A DNA stretch of 11,561 nucleotides from Actinobacteria bacterium ADurb.Bin346 (GCA_002068775.1 MWAX01000107.1:1-11561), one strand, 5' to 3'; counted from the first letter of the stretch, positions 1-7,571 are shown. A program made the numbers and translations. The notes: generated by a model not told the origin, from the letters alone.

Positions 1-193
1 CGTGCTCAAATGTTCTCATTTGTTTAACCTGCTTGATGCGAGAGAGGCAATAAGCGTTTCTGAAAGGACGCTGTATATTGCGAGGGTGCGTAACCTTGCA
101 AAAGCTTTATGCAGCGCTTATATTAAACAGAGGCAGGAGCTCGGATTTCCGCTTATTAAAAATAGCACGCTTATTAAAAAATCCGGCGACTGA
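1..193 (+). CDS. glyQ: Glycyl-tRNA synthetase alpha subunit, C-terminal end (partial)
   Basis: This is the last 63 or so residues of GlyQ, the catalytic alpha subunit of the tetrameric (alpha2beta2) bacterial glycyl-tRNA synthetase, which joins glycine to tRNA-Gly in the cytoplasm. The 5' part lies outside the window; the frame is read from base 2, and the GTG at 2-4 is an internal Val codon rather than a start. Recognition rests on the tail motifs CSHLFNLLDAREAISVSER and ELGFPL, which match the end of known GlyQ proteins such as that of E. coli (SFNLLDARKAISVTER, ALGFPM). A short charged extension of about 13 residues follows, ending at TGA 191-193. The beta-subunit gene begins 88 bases downstream, the usual glyQS arrangement. 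The identity is nearly certain. Confidence 0.93.
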   Translation, partial: VLKCSHLFNLLDAREAISVSERTLYIARVRNLAKALCSAYIKQRQELGFPLIKNSTLIKKSGD

Positions 194-212
194 TGACGCC
201 ATGGTTAATGTA

Positions 213-254
213 TGAAGTAATTTGTATGAAATAATTTGTTTGAAGTAATTTAAA
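213..254 (+). repeat. Three tandem 14-base repeats between glyQ and glyS
   Basis: Three adjacent 14-base units fill half of the glyQ-glyS gap: TGAAGTAATTTGTA (213-226), TGAAATAATTTGTT (227-240) and TGAAGTAATTTAAA (241-254). They begin 20 bases after the glyQ stop codon. The units are AT-rich and differ at a few positions. No coding or hairpin role is evident. A similar but unrelated 3x14 array follows ppdK. Confidence 0.75.
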
Positions 255-281
255 AAAAATATAAGTAAATTCCTGTAATTT

Positions 282-2423
282 ATGGCTAAAAATCTTCTTA
301 TCGAAATTGGAACTGAGGAGCTGCCCTCATCAAGCATGTATGAGGCTGTAAGTAATTTCAGAAAAATCATTGAAGAAAACCTGAAAAACAGCAGGCTCAA
401 ATTTTCAGACGTTAAAGTTGCTGTGACTCCAAGGAGAATAGTGGCATTTGTCAGGGAACTGTCTGAAAACCAGGAAAATTCAGAAAAAATAATATCCGGA
501 CCGCCTAAAAAGATCTCATTTGATTCAGCCTGCAAACCAACCGGGGCCGCAGAAGGTTTTGCAAGAAGCCTGAAAGTAAATGTCAGTGATCTTGTGGAGG
601 TGGATACAGAAAAAGGCATCTACCTTGCATACAAAATAATTGAGGAAGGCAAAGCTGCGGGCAAAGTGCTTCCTGATTTAGTCAAAGATTCTATCCTTGC
701 TCTAACTTTTGCCAAACAGATGACCTGGGGAGACTATTCTGTAAGGTTTGCAAGACCCATCAGATGGATTGCTGCACTTTTTGGCGGCAAAGTACTGGAC
801 TTTGAAATTGAAAATATTAAATCTTCAGAATATACATATGGGCTCAGGAACTCAGGCTGCGGACCAATAAAAATACCAGCCTGCAGCACCATTGAAGAGT
901 ATTATAAATTTCTTGAAGAAAAAGCGGATATAATCCTTGATGGAGAAAAAAGAAAGCAGATAATCCTTGATAAGATATCAGCAATTGAAGAAAAAAAGTG
1001 GAACAAAAAGCTCAAAGTCATCATAGATGAGGGCCTGCTTGCAGAAGTAATAAACCTTGTTGAAACACCAAATGTTCTTGTCGGCACATTTCCGGAACAG
1101 TATCTGTATTTGCCAAAGGACATACTGATAAAAGCTATCCAGCACCATCAGCGTTATTTTGCGGTTATTGATGAGAATGGAAAAGTGACCAGGGATTTTA
1201 TAGTCGTCCAGAATGGCATTGAGGACGAAAAAGGAGAAATAGTAAAGGGAAATGAAAGGGTTCTGCGGGCAAGGTTAAATGATGCAAAGTTCTTTTATGA
1301 AGAAGACAGGAAGCACAGCTTTGATGACTGGATTAAAAAACTGAAAGGAGTCATTTTTTATTCAGGGATTGGTACGCTTTATGATAAAGCCTGCAGGCTT
1401 GAAATGATCTGCACCATGATTGTAAATGATTTTTTGAAAAAAAATGAGCTTATTGGGCAGCGGACGCGTGAAAGTGCTGCAGATATAAGCATTGACAATT
1501 TAAAAAGGGCAGCAATGATATGCAAATGCGACCTGGTTACAAACCTTGTAGTGGAGTTTCCGGAATTGCAGGGACTTGTTGGAAGGGAATATGCAAAAGA
1601 AAAAGGTGAGGCTGCAGATGTTTCAGAATCAGTTTTTGAACACTACCTGCCGCGCTTTGCCAATGATATATTGCCGCTTACAGTAACCGGTGCAATACTT
1701 TCAATAGCTGATAAATTTGATACCATATCCGGGATGTTTTTAACCGGCAATATGCCTTCCGGCTCGCAGGATCCGTTTGCGCTTCGCAGGAAAGCAGCAG
1801 GGATTATGCTTACATGCCTGGATAAGGGATTTGATATGGACCTGGGCATTGCAGCAGAATTCTGTATTGAGCTTTATACAGATAAATTCAGTTTTAATGA
1901 TTTAAATAAAGATGAGCTTATTTTATCTATTGTCGATTTCATTTCTGCAAGATACCGTTCCAGGCTTGAAAAAAATGGCAGGCGTGCTGATATCTTTGAT
2001 GCGATAATCATAACAGGGTGCAGATCAATTACAGAGCTGGATAAAAGATATAATGCCCTTGAAAAGTATATCCTGGAAGGCAATGACATAACTGCTTTAT
2101 CAGAACCGCTTACAAGGTGCAAAAATATAATAAAGGGTAAAGAAACCGGGCCTGTTATACCATCATTGCTTTCATCAGATGAGGAAATCTCGCTTTTCGG
2201 GCAATTGACTGCAAGGGAAGACAAGTTCAATGAATTGATCCTTCAAAATAATTACAGTGAAGCGCTTTTACTGCTTTCAGGTTTTGCTGATTTTGTGAAT
2301 CTTTTCTTTGATAAGGTACTTGTCATGGACGAGAATGAAACTATACGCCGCAACAGGATAAACCTGGTAAAAAAATGTACAGAGCTTTATTTAAGAGTTG
2401 CAGATTTTTCAAAGATAGCTTAA
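282..2423 (+). CDS. glyS: Glycyl-tRNA synthetase beta subunit
   Basis: GlyS is the beta subunit of the alpha2beta2 glycyl-tRNA synthetase; it binds tRNA-Gly and with GlyQ forms the enzyme that charges it. At 713 residues it is slightly longer than E. coli GlyS (689). The N-terminus LLIEIGTEELPSSSM is the family signature (E. coli FLVEIGTEELPPKAL). Further landmarks are QHHQRYF at about residues 287-293, ADKFDT near 476-481 and GSQDPFALRR at about 494-503, which belong to the conserved middle part with its HD-like fold. The C-terminal 150 or so residues correspond to the anticodon-binding (DALR-like) region, with VMDENETIRRNRINL close to the end. The start at 282 is chosen because the protein signature begins there, although no good Shine-Dalgarno site precedes it. 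The absence of one may mean coupling to glyQ translation or a leader with a different signal. The gene is intact and probably cotranscribed with glyQ. Confidence 0.97.
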   Translation: MAKNLLIEIGTEELPSSSMYEAVSNFRKIIEENLKNSRLKFSDVKVAVTPRRIVAFVRELSENQENSEKIISGPPKKISFDSACKPTGAAEGFARSLKVNVSDLVEVDTEKGIYLAYKIIEEGKAAGKVLPDLVKDSILALTFAKQMTWGDYSVRFARPIRWIAALFGGKVLDFEIENIKSSEYTYGLRNSGCGPIKIPACSTIEEYYKFLEEKADIILDGEKRKQIILDKISAIEEKKWNKKLKVIIDEGLLAEVINLVETPNVLVGTFPEQYLYLPKDILIKAIQHHQRYFAVIDENGKVTRDFIVVQNGIEDEKGEIVKGNERVLRARLNDAKFFYEEDRKHSFDDWIKKLKGVIFYSGIGTLYDKACRLEMICTMIVNDFLKKNELIGQRTRESAADISIDNLKRAAMICKCDLVTNLVVEFPELQGLVGREYAKEKGEAADVSESVFEHYLPRFANDILPLTVTGAILSIADKFDTISGMFLTGNMPSGSQDPFALRRKAAGIMLTCLDKGFDMDLGIAAEFCIELYTDKFSFNDLNKDELILSIVDFISARYRSRLEKNGRRADIFDAIIITGCRSITELDKRYNALEKYILEGNDITALSEPLTRCKNIIKGKETGPVIPSLLSSDEEISLFGQLTAREDKFNELILQNNYSEALLLLSGFADFVNLFFDKVLVMDENETIRRNRINLVKKCTELYLRVADFSKIA

Positions 2424-2428
2424 ATTCC

Positions 2429-2456
2429 TTGATTTTTTTGATAAAAATAGGATAAT
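2429..2456 (+). promoter_or_regulatory. Candidate sigma-70 promoter upstream of ppdK
   Basis: TTGATT (2429-2434) and GATAAT (2451-2456) are separated by 16 bases, a fair match to the -35/-10 consensus, just after the glyS stop codon. Transcription would begin near 2463 and leave a leader of about 75 bases before ppdK. This would let ppdK be expressed independently of glyQS. AT-rich gaps give such matches by chance, so the call is tentative. Confidence 0.4.
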
Positions 2457-2462
2457 AACTTA

Positions 2463-2486
2463 GTTTGTCAAAGTGTTTGTCCAAAA
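2463..2486 (+). repeat. Imperfect 12-base tandem duplication in the ppdK leader
   Basis: GTTTGTCAAAGT (2463-2474) is followed directly by GTTTGTCCAAAA (2475-2486); nine of twelve positions agree. Part of the second copy (TGTCC, 2478-2482) could pair with GGACA at 2509-2513. Confidence 0.4.
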
Positions 2487-2524
2487 GGCGAAGAACAAAG
2501 AGCTGAAAGGACATTAATTATTTC

Positions 2525-2530
2525 AGGAGG
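2525..2530 (+). promoter_or_regulatory. Strong ribosome binding site of ppdK
   Basis: A full AGGAGG Shine-Dalgarno sequence lies seven bases before the ATG at 2538 and fixes the ppdK start. Its first two bases fall within TTTCAG (2521-2526), which is complementary to CTGAAA at 2503-2508, so access to the site could depend on leader folding. Confidence 0.9.
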
Positions 2531-2537
2531 ATAATAA

Positions 2538-5186
2538 ATGGCAGTAAAAAAATTTGTTTATTTTTTTGGTGAAGGCACAAGGGACATGAGAAAGCTCCTT
2601 GGCGGCAAGGGTGCAAACCTGTCAGAAATGACAAATATCGGCCTTCCTGTACCGCCGGGCTTTACTATTACCACAGAGACCTGCAACCTGTTCTATGAGC
2701 TTGACAGGAAATGGCCTGACGGCCTCTGGGATCAGGTCCTTGAAAACCTTTCAAAGCTGGAAAAGAAAATGGGGATGAATTTCAATGATGACAGGGATCC
2801 TCTTCTGGTATCAGTCAGGTCAGGCTCAGCAGTTTCAATGCCGGGCATGATGGACACTGTGCTTAATCTTGGTTTAAATGACAGCACTGTAGCAGCGCTG
2901 ATAAAGAAAACCGGCAACGAAAGATTTGCCTGGGATGCGTACAGGCGTTTTATCCAGATGTTTGGCAATGTAGTCATGGAAGTTCCGCATGAAGAATTTG
3001 AGCATGCTCTTCAGGCAAAGAAAACGGAAAAAGGCGCTTCCGTAGACACGGACCTGGCAGCTGCTGACCTTAAGGCGCTGGTCGATGATTATAAGAAAAT
3101 AATCAGCGAAGCTAAAGGGACTTCATTTCCGCAGGATGCAAAAGAACAGCTCAGGATGGCAATAAATGCAGTCTTTGACTCATGGAACAATAACAGGGCA
3201 GTGACTTACAGAAGGCTGCATGACATACCGCACAATCTTGGAACTGCTGTAAATATCCAGACAATGGTTTTTGGCAATATGGGCAACAGCTCAGGCACAG
3301 GAGTTGCTTTTACAAGAAACCCCTCAACCGGGGAAAACGTTCCTTACGGGGAATATCTTATAAATGCGCAGGGCGAGGATGTTGTTGCAGGGATAAGGAC
3401 TCCGCAAACGATTGATAATCTTAAAAAAGAAATGCCTGCAATATATGACCAGCTTATGAATATTTTTCAGACACTTGAAAAGCACTATAAAGACATGCAG
3501 GACCTCGAGTTCACTTTCCAGGAAAATAAACTTTATATGCTTCAGACAAGGACAGGCAAAAGGACGGCAGCTTCAGCAATTCAGGTCGCTGTAGATATGG
3601 TAAAAGAAGGCCTGATAGATAAAAAGACGGCAGTCCTGAGGGTTGATCCTTCCCAGCTTGACCAGCTTCTCCATAAACAGCTTGATCCTAAGGTCAAAGC
3701 CAAAACCAGGCCTATTGCAAAGGGTCTTCCGGCCTCTCCCGGCGCAGCAGTTGGAAAAGTTGTTTTTAATGCCCCTGATGCAGTTGAAGAATTTAAGAAA
3801 GGCAATAAGGTTATTCTCGTAAGGACGGAAACTTCGCCTGAAGATATAGAAGGCATGGCAACAGCGCAGGGAATACTTACAGCCCGAGGCGGGATGACTT
3901 CCCACGCTGCAGTTGTTGCAAGAGGAATGGGCAAATGCTGTGTTGCAGGAGCCGAGGCAATAAAGGTGTTTGAGAAAAAGGATTATTTCACAGTTGGAGA
4001 AACTAAGATAAACCGTGATGAATGGATCACACTGGACGGCAGCACTGGCGAGGTATTCCTGGGGCAGATGCCCACGGTGGAGCCTGAACTTTCAGGAAAT
4101 TTCGGCTTATTTATGGAATGGGTCGACAGTTTCAGGAAAATAGGAGTCAGGACAAATGCAGATACCCCGAAGGATTCAGGAGTTGCGCGCAATTTTGGCG
4201 CTGAAGGAATAGGGCTGTGCAGGACCGAGCATATGTTCTTTGAAGCATCAAGGGTTAAAGCAGTAAGAAAAATGATAGTTGCAAGCAATGAGAAAGCAAG
4301 GCGCGACGCGCTTATGTCGATACTTCCATTCCAGAAGCAGGACTTTGTTGAAATATTTGAGGTTATGGCCGGACTTCCGGTGACAATAAGGCTGCTGGAC
4401 CCGCCGCTGCATGAATTTCTTCCTTCAGAAGACGAGGATATAGCAGAGATAGCTAAAGAGCTTGGAATAGAGTTTGATGAATTAAAGGCAACTGTAAACT
4501 CACTTCACGAAATAAACCCGATGATGGGGCACAGGGGCTGCAGGCTTCCCATCACATATCCTGAGATCCTTGAAATGCAGGCAAGAGCAATAATAGAAGC
4601 TGCTATTGACCTTACCAAAAAGGGAGTTGTAGTAAAACCTGAAATAATGATACCAGTTGTCGGCATTGTTGAAGAAGTGAGGCTCCTTAAGAAACAGATT
4701 GTTGAAATTGCTGAAGAGCTAATGAAAAAAAACAATGTAAAGCTTGATTATAAAGTCGGAACCATGATAGAAGTGCCCAGAGCCTGCATAACTGCTGATG
4801 AAATAGCAAGTGAAGCAGAGTTCTTCAGCTTTGGAACCAATGACCTGACTCAGTTGACTTTTGGATTTTCAAGAGATGATTCAGGAAAATTTCTTCCATA
4901 CTATATAGAGAAAGGCATACTGGACAAGGATCCGTTTGCAACGCTTGACCAGACTGGGGTCGGAGAACTCATAAAAATAGCAGTTGCCAAAGGAAGAGCA
5001 GCGCGAAAAGACTTAAAAATTGGAATATGCGGTGAGCATGGCGGCGATCCGGCATCAGTGGAATTCTGCCACAGAAACTCATTTAATTATGTAAGCTGCT
5101 CACCCTACAGGGTCCCCATTGCAAGACTTGCTGCTGCGCAGGCTGCAATTAAGGAAGAAACAGGAGAAATTTTCAGGGATAAGTAA
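2538..5186 (+). CDS. ppdK: Pyruvate, phosphate dikinase
   Basis: PpdK reversibly converts pyruvate, ATP and phosphate into phosphoenolpyruvate, AMP and pyrophosphate. In anaerobes it serves in PPi-linked glycolysis or in gluconeogenesis. The 882 residues match the normal bacterial length (about 875). The N-terminal ATP-grasp part opens with LGGKGANLSEM (about residues 21-31). The swivelling phosphohistidine domain contains GGMTSHAAVVARGMG with catalytic His456. The C-terminal PEP/pyruvate barrel contains GTNDLTQ (766-772) and CGEHGGDP with catalytic Cys831. These positions agree with the well-studied Clostridium symbiosum enzyme (His455, Asn768, Asp769, Cys831). Thr454, next to Ser455 and His456, is where PPDK regulatory proteins act in other organisms, but no such regulator gene is present here, although one adjoins ppdK in some Firmicutes. 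The gene is intact, starts from a strong Shine-Dalgarno site and may have its own promoter. It lies 114 bases after glyS and 150 bases before dnaG. Confidence 0.98.
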   Translation: MAVKKFVYFFGEGTRDMRKLLGGKGANLSEMTNIGLPVPPGFTITTETCNLFYELDRKWPDGLWDQVLENLSKLEKKMGMNFNDDRDPLLVSVRSGSAVSMPGMMDTVLNLGLNDSTVAALIKKTGNERFAWDAYRRFIQMFGNVVMEVPHEEFEHALQAKKTEKGASVDTDLAAADLKALVDDYKKIISEAKGTSFPQDAKEQLRMAINAVFDSWNNNRAVTYRRLHDIPHNLGTAVNIQTMVFGNMGNSSGTGVAFTRNPSTGENVPYGEYLINAQGEDVVAGIRTPQTIDNLKKEMPAIYDQLMNIFQTLEKHYKDMQDLEFTFQENKLYMLQTRTGKRTAASAIQVAVDMVKEGLIDKKTAVLRVDPSQLDQLLHKQLDPKVKAKTRPIAKGLPASPGAAVGKVVFNAPDAVEEFKKGNKVILVRTETSPEDIEGMATAQGILTARGGMTSHAAVVARGMGKCCVAGAEAIKVFEKKDYFTVGETKINRDEWITLDGSTGEVFLGQMPTVEPELSGNFGLFMEWVDSFRKIGVRTNADTPKDSGVARNFGAEGIGLCRTEHMFFEASRVKAVRKMIVASNEKARRDALMSILPFQKQDFVEIFEVMAGLPVTIRLLDPPLHEFLPSEDEDIAEIAKELGIEFDELKATVNSLHEINPMMGHRGCRLPITYPEILEMQARAIIEAAIDLTKKGVVVKPEIMIPVVGIVEEVRLLKKQIVEIAEELMKKNNVKLDYKVGTMIEVPRACITADEIASEAEFFSFGTNDLTQLTFGFSRDDSGKFLPYYIEKGILDKDPFATLDQTGVGELIKIAVAKGRAARKDLKIGICGEHGGDPASVEFCHRNSFNYVSCSPYRVPIARLAAAQAAIKEETGEIFRDK

Positions 5187-5228
5187 ATTTAAATATCATT
5201 ATTTAAATATCATTATTTAAATATCATT
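5187..5228 (+). repeat. Three perfect tandem copies of a 14-base unit after ppdK
   Basis: ATTTAAATATCATT occurs three times without mismatch or gap (5187-5200, 5201-5214, 5215-5228), starting at the base after the ppdK stop codon. Perfect identity suggests recent expansion by slippage, or selection. Each unit contains ATTTAAAT, itself a palindrome. Confidence 0.9.
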
Positions 5229-5239
5229 GTCAAAAATAG

Positions 5240-5291
5240 CTGCCCTGCAAGACTTTTTTATTTTTAAAAGATTGCATTGCGCGCAGGGCAG
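5240..5291 (+). other. Inverted repeat between ppdK and dnaG
   Basis: CTGCCCTGC (5240-5248) and GCAGGGCAG (5283-5291) are perfect reverse complements of nine bases, separated by 34 bases. Inside the loop, CTTTT (5253-5257) could pair with AAAAG (5266-5270). In a gap otherwise made almost only of A and T, this GC-rich pair stands out. No T-run follows immediately, so it is not a classical terminator for ppdK. It could be an RNA structure that protects or attenuates the transcript, or a protein site. Function unknown. Confidence 0.5.
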
Positions 5292-5317
5292 GCTGCCTCA
5301 TAAAATTTATTATTTTT

Positions 5318-5338
5318 ATAGTATAATATATATACTAT
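5318..5338 (+). promoter_or_regulatory. Inverted repeat and -10-like box over the dnaG start
   Basis: ATAGTATA (5318-5325) and TATACTAT (5331-5338) are perfect 8-base inverted repeats with a 5-base spacer; the right arm covers the first two bases of the dnaG ATG. TATAAT (5322-5327), a perfect -10 hexamer, lies inside. Initiation from it would fall near 5333-5335, giving a leaderless or nearly leaderless dnaG message. No convincing -35 box is present and no Shine-Dalgarno sequence precedes the ATG. Read as DNA it could be an operator; read as RNA it could hide the start codon. Confidence 0.35.
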
Positions 5339-7400
5339 GGCAAGAAGCTTAAGAGAAGGCGAAATCGAGGAGCTAAAAACCCGCGCTGATATCCAGAGCA
5401 TCATTTCAGGCTATGTAAATCTAAAAAGAACCGGAAAGAGCTATACAGGCCTTTGCCCGTTCCATAAAGAAAAAACACCATCTTTTTCAGTCGATCCTGG
5501 AAGACAGCTATATCACTGTTTTGGCTGCGGTGAAGGCGGAGATGTTATCAGCTTTATAATGAAAGTTGAAAACCTTGATTTTATAGAGGCTGCCGAATTC
5601 CTTGCCAAAAAAGTCAATTATAACCTTCAGTACATCCATACAGATGCTCCGGAAATAACAGAAAAAAGAAGCAGGCTTGTTGATTTAAATGAACTTGCAA
5701 GAAAGTATTACTCATATGTGCTTTTTAACAGCAAGGCTTCTTTGAGTGCAATGCAGTATCTGGAGGAAAGAGGGTTTTTAAGGGAAACACTTTCTTTATT
5801 TGAGGTCGGTTACAGTCTGGACAGCTGGGATAATTTTTCCAACTTTGCGAAAAAAAGAGGTTTTAAACCTAAGGAGCTGGCTGATTCAGGGCTTGCTATA
5901 CAGAGTACAAAAGGAACCTCTGATGTGTATGACAGATTCAGGGGGAGGATAATGTTTCCAATTAAGGATCTGGTTGGAAAAACTGTGGGTTTCGGCGCGA
6001 GAATTCTTACTCAAAACAGCAATATAATGAAAAAGTCAGCAACTTTTTCGCAGTCTGCAAAATATATAAACACTCCAGAGACAAAGATTTATTCCAAAAG
6101 CAGAAATATTTACGGTCTTTATTATGCCAAAAACAGCATTGTTGAAAAAGACCAGGCGCTCATTGTCGAAGGTTATACTGATGTTATGACGCTGCATCAG
6201 GCAGGCATTAAAAATGCTGTTGCAAGCTGTGGAACTGCACTTACTTCTGAGCAGGTAGCAGTGCTGGGCAGATTTACTAAAAATATTGTCCTGGTGTTTG
6301 ACAGTGACAGTGCAGGAATGTCAGCATCGATCAGGGGTATAGACAGGCTCAAAGACTATAATGAAAGGCTTGACCTTTTTATTGAAGGCAATATTGATAT
6401 TAAAGTGGCCATTCTTGAAGAAGGCTATGACCCTGCAGACTTTGTAATAAAAAAAGGCAGCAAAGCTTTTCTTGAAACATTGAGCAATGCTTCGGGCATC
6501 ATTGATTTTATTATAGCAATGATACTGAAGAAATATAATATTGAAAACCTGGGAGAAAAACTGCGCGCAACAGACGAGCTGGTAAGCTTTATTGCAACAC
6601 TTTCATCAAAGATCGTGCAGGAAGAGTGCATTAAGAAAATTTCTGAAAAGCTGAGCCTGCGGGAAGCCCTGTTGATTGAACAGTTGTTAAAAAAGATAAA
6701 AGCGATTTCAACAGGTAGCCTGTATGGCGGAAAAGAGCGCGGGACGGCAGCAGCAGGAAGCAGCGGGCCGGGCAATGTAAAGGTTTTTCCTGAACAATCT
6801 TTTGTCAAGCACACGGCAGCCGGCCATGAGGATAATTATGAATCAGGAAGAGATGAAGAAAATGCCGGGTTTTCCCCGGCTAAAAACCTTGAGATTGAAT
6901 CTCTTAAGATACTTATAAACGGCCTGGGCGAAGATTTTAATCAGTTACTTGAAATAGGAGCCGAACATTACAGATATGAAGATACAAAGAAATTATATGA
7001 GGTTATAAGGGGTATTTTTGCTGAAGGGCAAAAACAGGGTGTTGTGATAAACTTTCCACTGGAAATTTCGTCAAATAAGCTTGAAGGGGAGCAGGTAAAA
7101 AAGCTTTATAATCTGATTCAATTCAGCCCATTAAATTATTCAGACTATAATCTGGCCTGCAGGGAAGTTCTTTTTAACCTCAAAAGGCTTTATCTTACAG
7201 ACAGGGCTGAAGAAATCGGACAGCTGCTCAAGAAGATTGAAAGCTATAATAAAAAATTCAGGGAACTGGCAGCAAACCTCAATAATCAGGAAGGCTCAAA
7301 AGAATACATATTAAAGAAAGAAAAAATAGAAAACCGGATAAAGGAGCTAACTCACAGCCTGTCAGAACTTGAAGCAGAAAAAAGAAAATACATGCTTTGA
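5337..7400 (+). CDS. dnaG: DNA primase
   Basis: DnaG makes the short RNA primers needed at the replication fork, working with the replicative helicase. The N-terminal zinc-binding domain has the CHC2 pattern: Cys40, His43, Cys61 and Cys64, with CPFHKEKTPSF and HCFGCGEGGDV. The catalytic core has the TOPRIM motif VEGYTDV, with the catalytic Glu at 278, and FDSDSAG with metal-binding Asp322 and Asp324. A low-complexity linker rich in Gly, Ala and Ser (about residues 455-517) separates the core from an alpha-helical C-terminal part that should contact the helicase. The last 50 or so residues look like coiled coil. At 687 residues it is longer than E. coli DnaG (581), mainly because of the linker and tail. 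The start at 5337 is supported by alignment of the first residues with other primases, despite the lack of a ribosome binding site. It lies upstream of rpoD, as in many bacteria (the macromolecular synthesis operon). Confidence 0.97.
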   Translation: MARSLREGEIEELKTRADIQSIISGYVNLKRTGKSYTGLCPFHKEKTPSFSVDPGRQLYHCFGCGEGGDVISFIMKVENLDFIEAAEFLAKKVNYNLQYIHTDAPEITEKRSRLVDLNELARKYYSYVLFNSKASLSAMQYLEERGFLRETLSLFEVGYSLDSWDNFSNFAKKRGFKPKELADSGLAIQSTKGTSDVYDRFRGRIMFPIKDLVGKTVGFGARILTQNSNIMKKSATFSQSAKYINTPETKIYSKSRNIYGLYYAKNSIVEKDQALIVEGYTDVMTLHQAGIKNAVASCGTALTSEQVAVLGRFTKNIVLVFDSDSAGMSASIRGIDRLKDYNERLDLFIEGNIDIKVAILEEGYDPADFVIKKGSKAFLETLSNASGIIDFIIAMILKKYNIENLGEKLRATDELVSFIATLSSKIVQEECIKKISEKLSLREALLIEQLLKKIKAISTGSLYGGKERGTAAAGSSGPGNVKVFPEQSFVKHTAAGHEDNYESGRDEENAGFSPAKNLEIESLKILINGLGEDFNQLLEIGAEHYRYEDTKKLYEVIRGIFAEGQKQGVVINFPLEISSNKLEGEQVKKLYNLIQFSPLNYSDYNLACREVLFNLKRLYLTDRAEEIGQLLKKIESYNKKFRELAANLNNQEGSKEYILKKEKIENRIKELTHSLSELEAEKRKYML

Positions 7401-7431
7401 TTCTTTTATGGGAGCACTTCTAATTTCGTGA

Positions 7432-7459
7432 TTGAATTTTTAATGAAAAGGTGTAAAAT
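7432..7459 (+). promoter_or_regulatory. Candidate promoter for rpoD
   Basis: TTGAAT (7432-7437) and TAAAAT (7454-7459) are 16 bases apart in the dnaG-rpoD gap. This would give rpoD a leader of about 105 bases and expression independent of dnaG, which is common for sigma-A genes. The match is decent but the region is AT-rich, so chance is possible. Confidence 0.4.
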
Positions 7460-7473
7460 ACCTTTTCCGTATG

Positions 7474-7497
7474 GCTTATATACCAGCTTATATACCG
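7474..7497 (+). repeat. Tandem 12-base duplication in the rpoD leader
   Basis: GCTTATATACCA (7474-7485) is directly followed by GCTTATATACCG (7486-7497), eleven of twelve bases identical. It lies downstream of the candidate rpoD promoter and so would be in the untranslated leader. Confidence 0.7.
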
Positions 7498-7571
7498 GTG
7501 TTTAAGTGATGTTTTTATTAAAAAATAAAATCAATAAGTTATTCAATTTTTAAATAAACGGGTGATATAAA

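Noticed and set aside
107..619. 170-codon - strand open frame over the glyQ-glyS junction
   Set aside because: It overlaps well-recognised glyS coding sequence, has no recognisable family character, and looks like a shadow; the same holds for the - strand frames in ppdK, dnaG and rpoD.
5187..5228. CRISPR array
   Set aside because: The units are 14 bases long, directly adjacent and have no spacers, so this is a plain tandem repeat.
6864..6880. Internal terminator in dnaG at the GCCGGG/CCCGGC hairpin
   Set aside because: No T-run follows on the + strand and only a weak one (ATTTTCTTC) on the - strand, where there is no gene to end.
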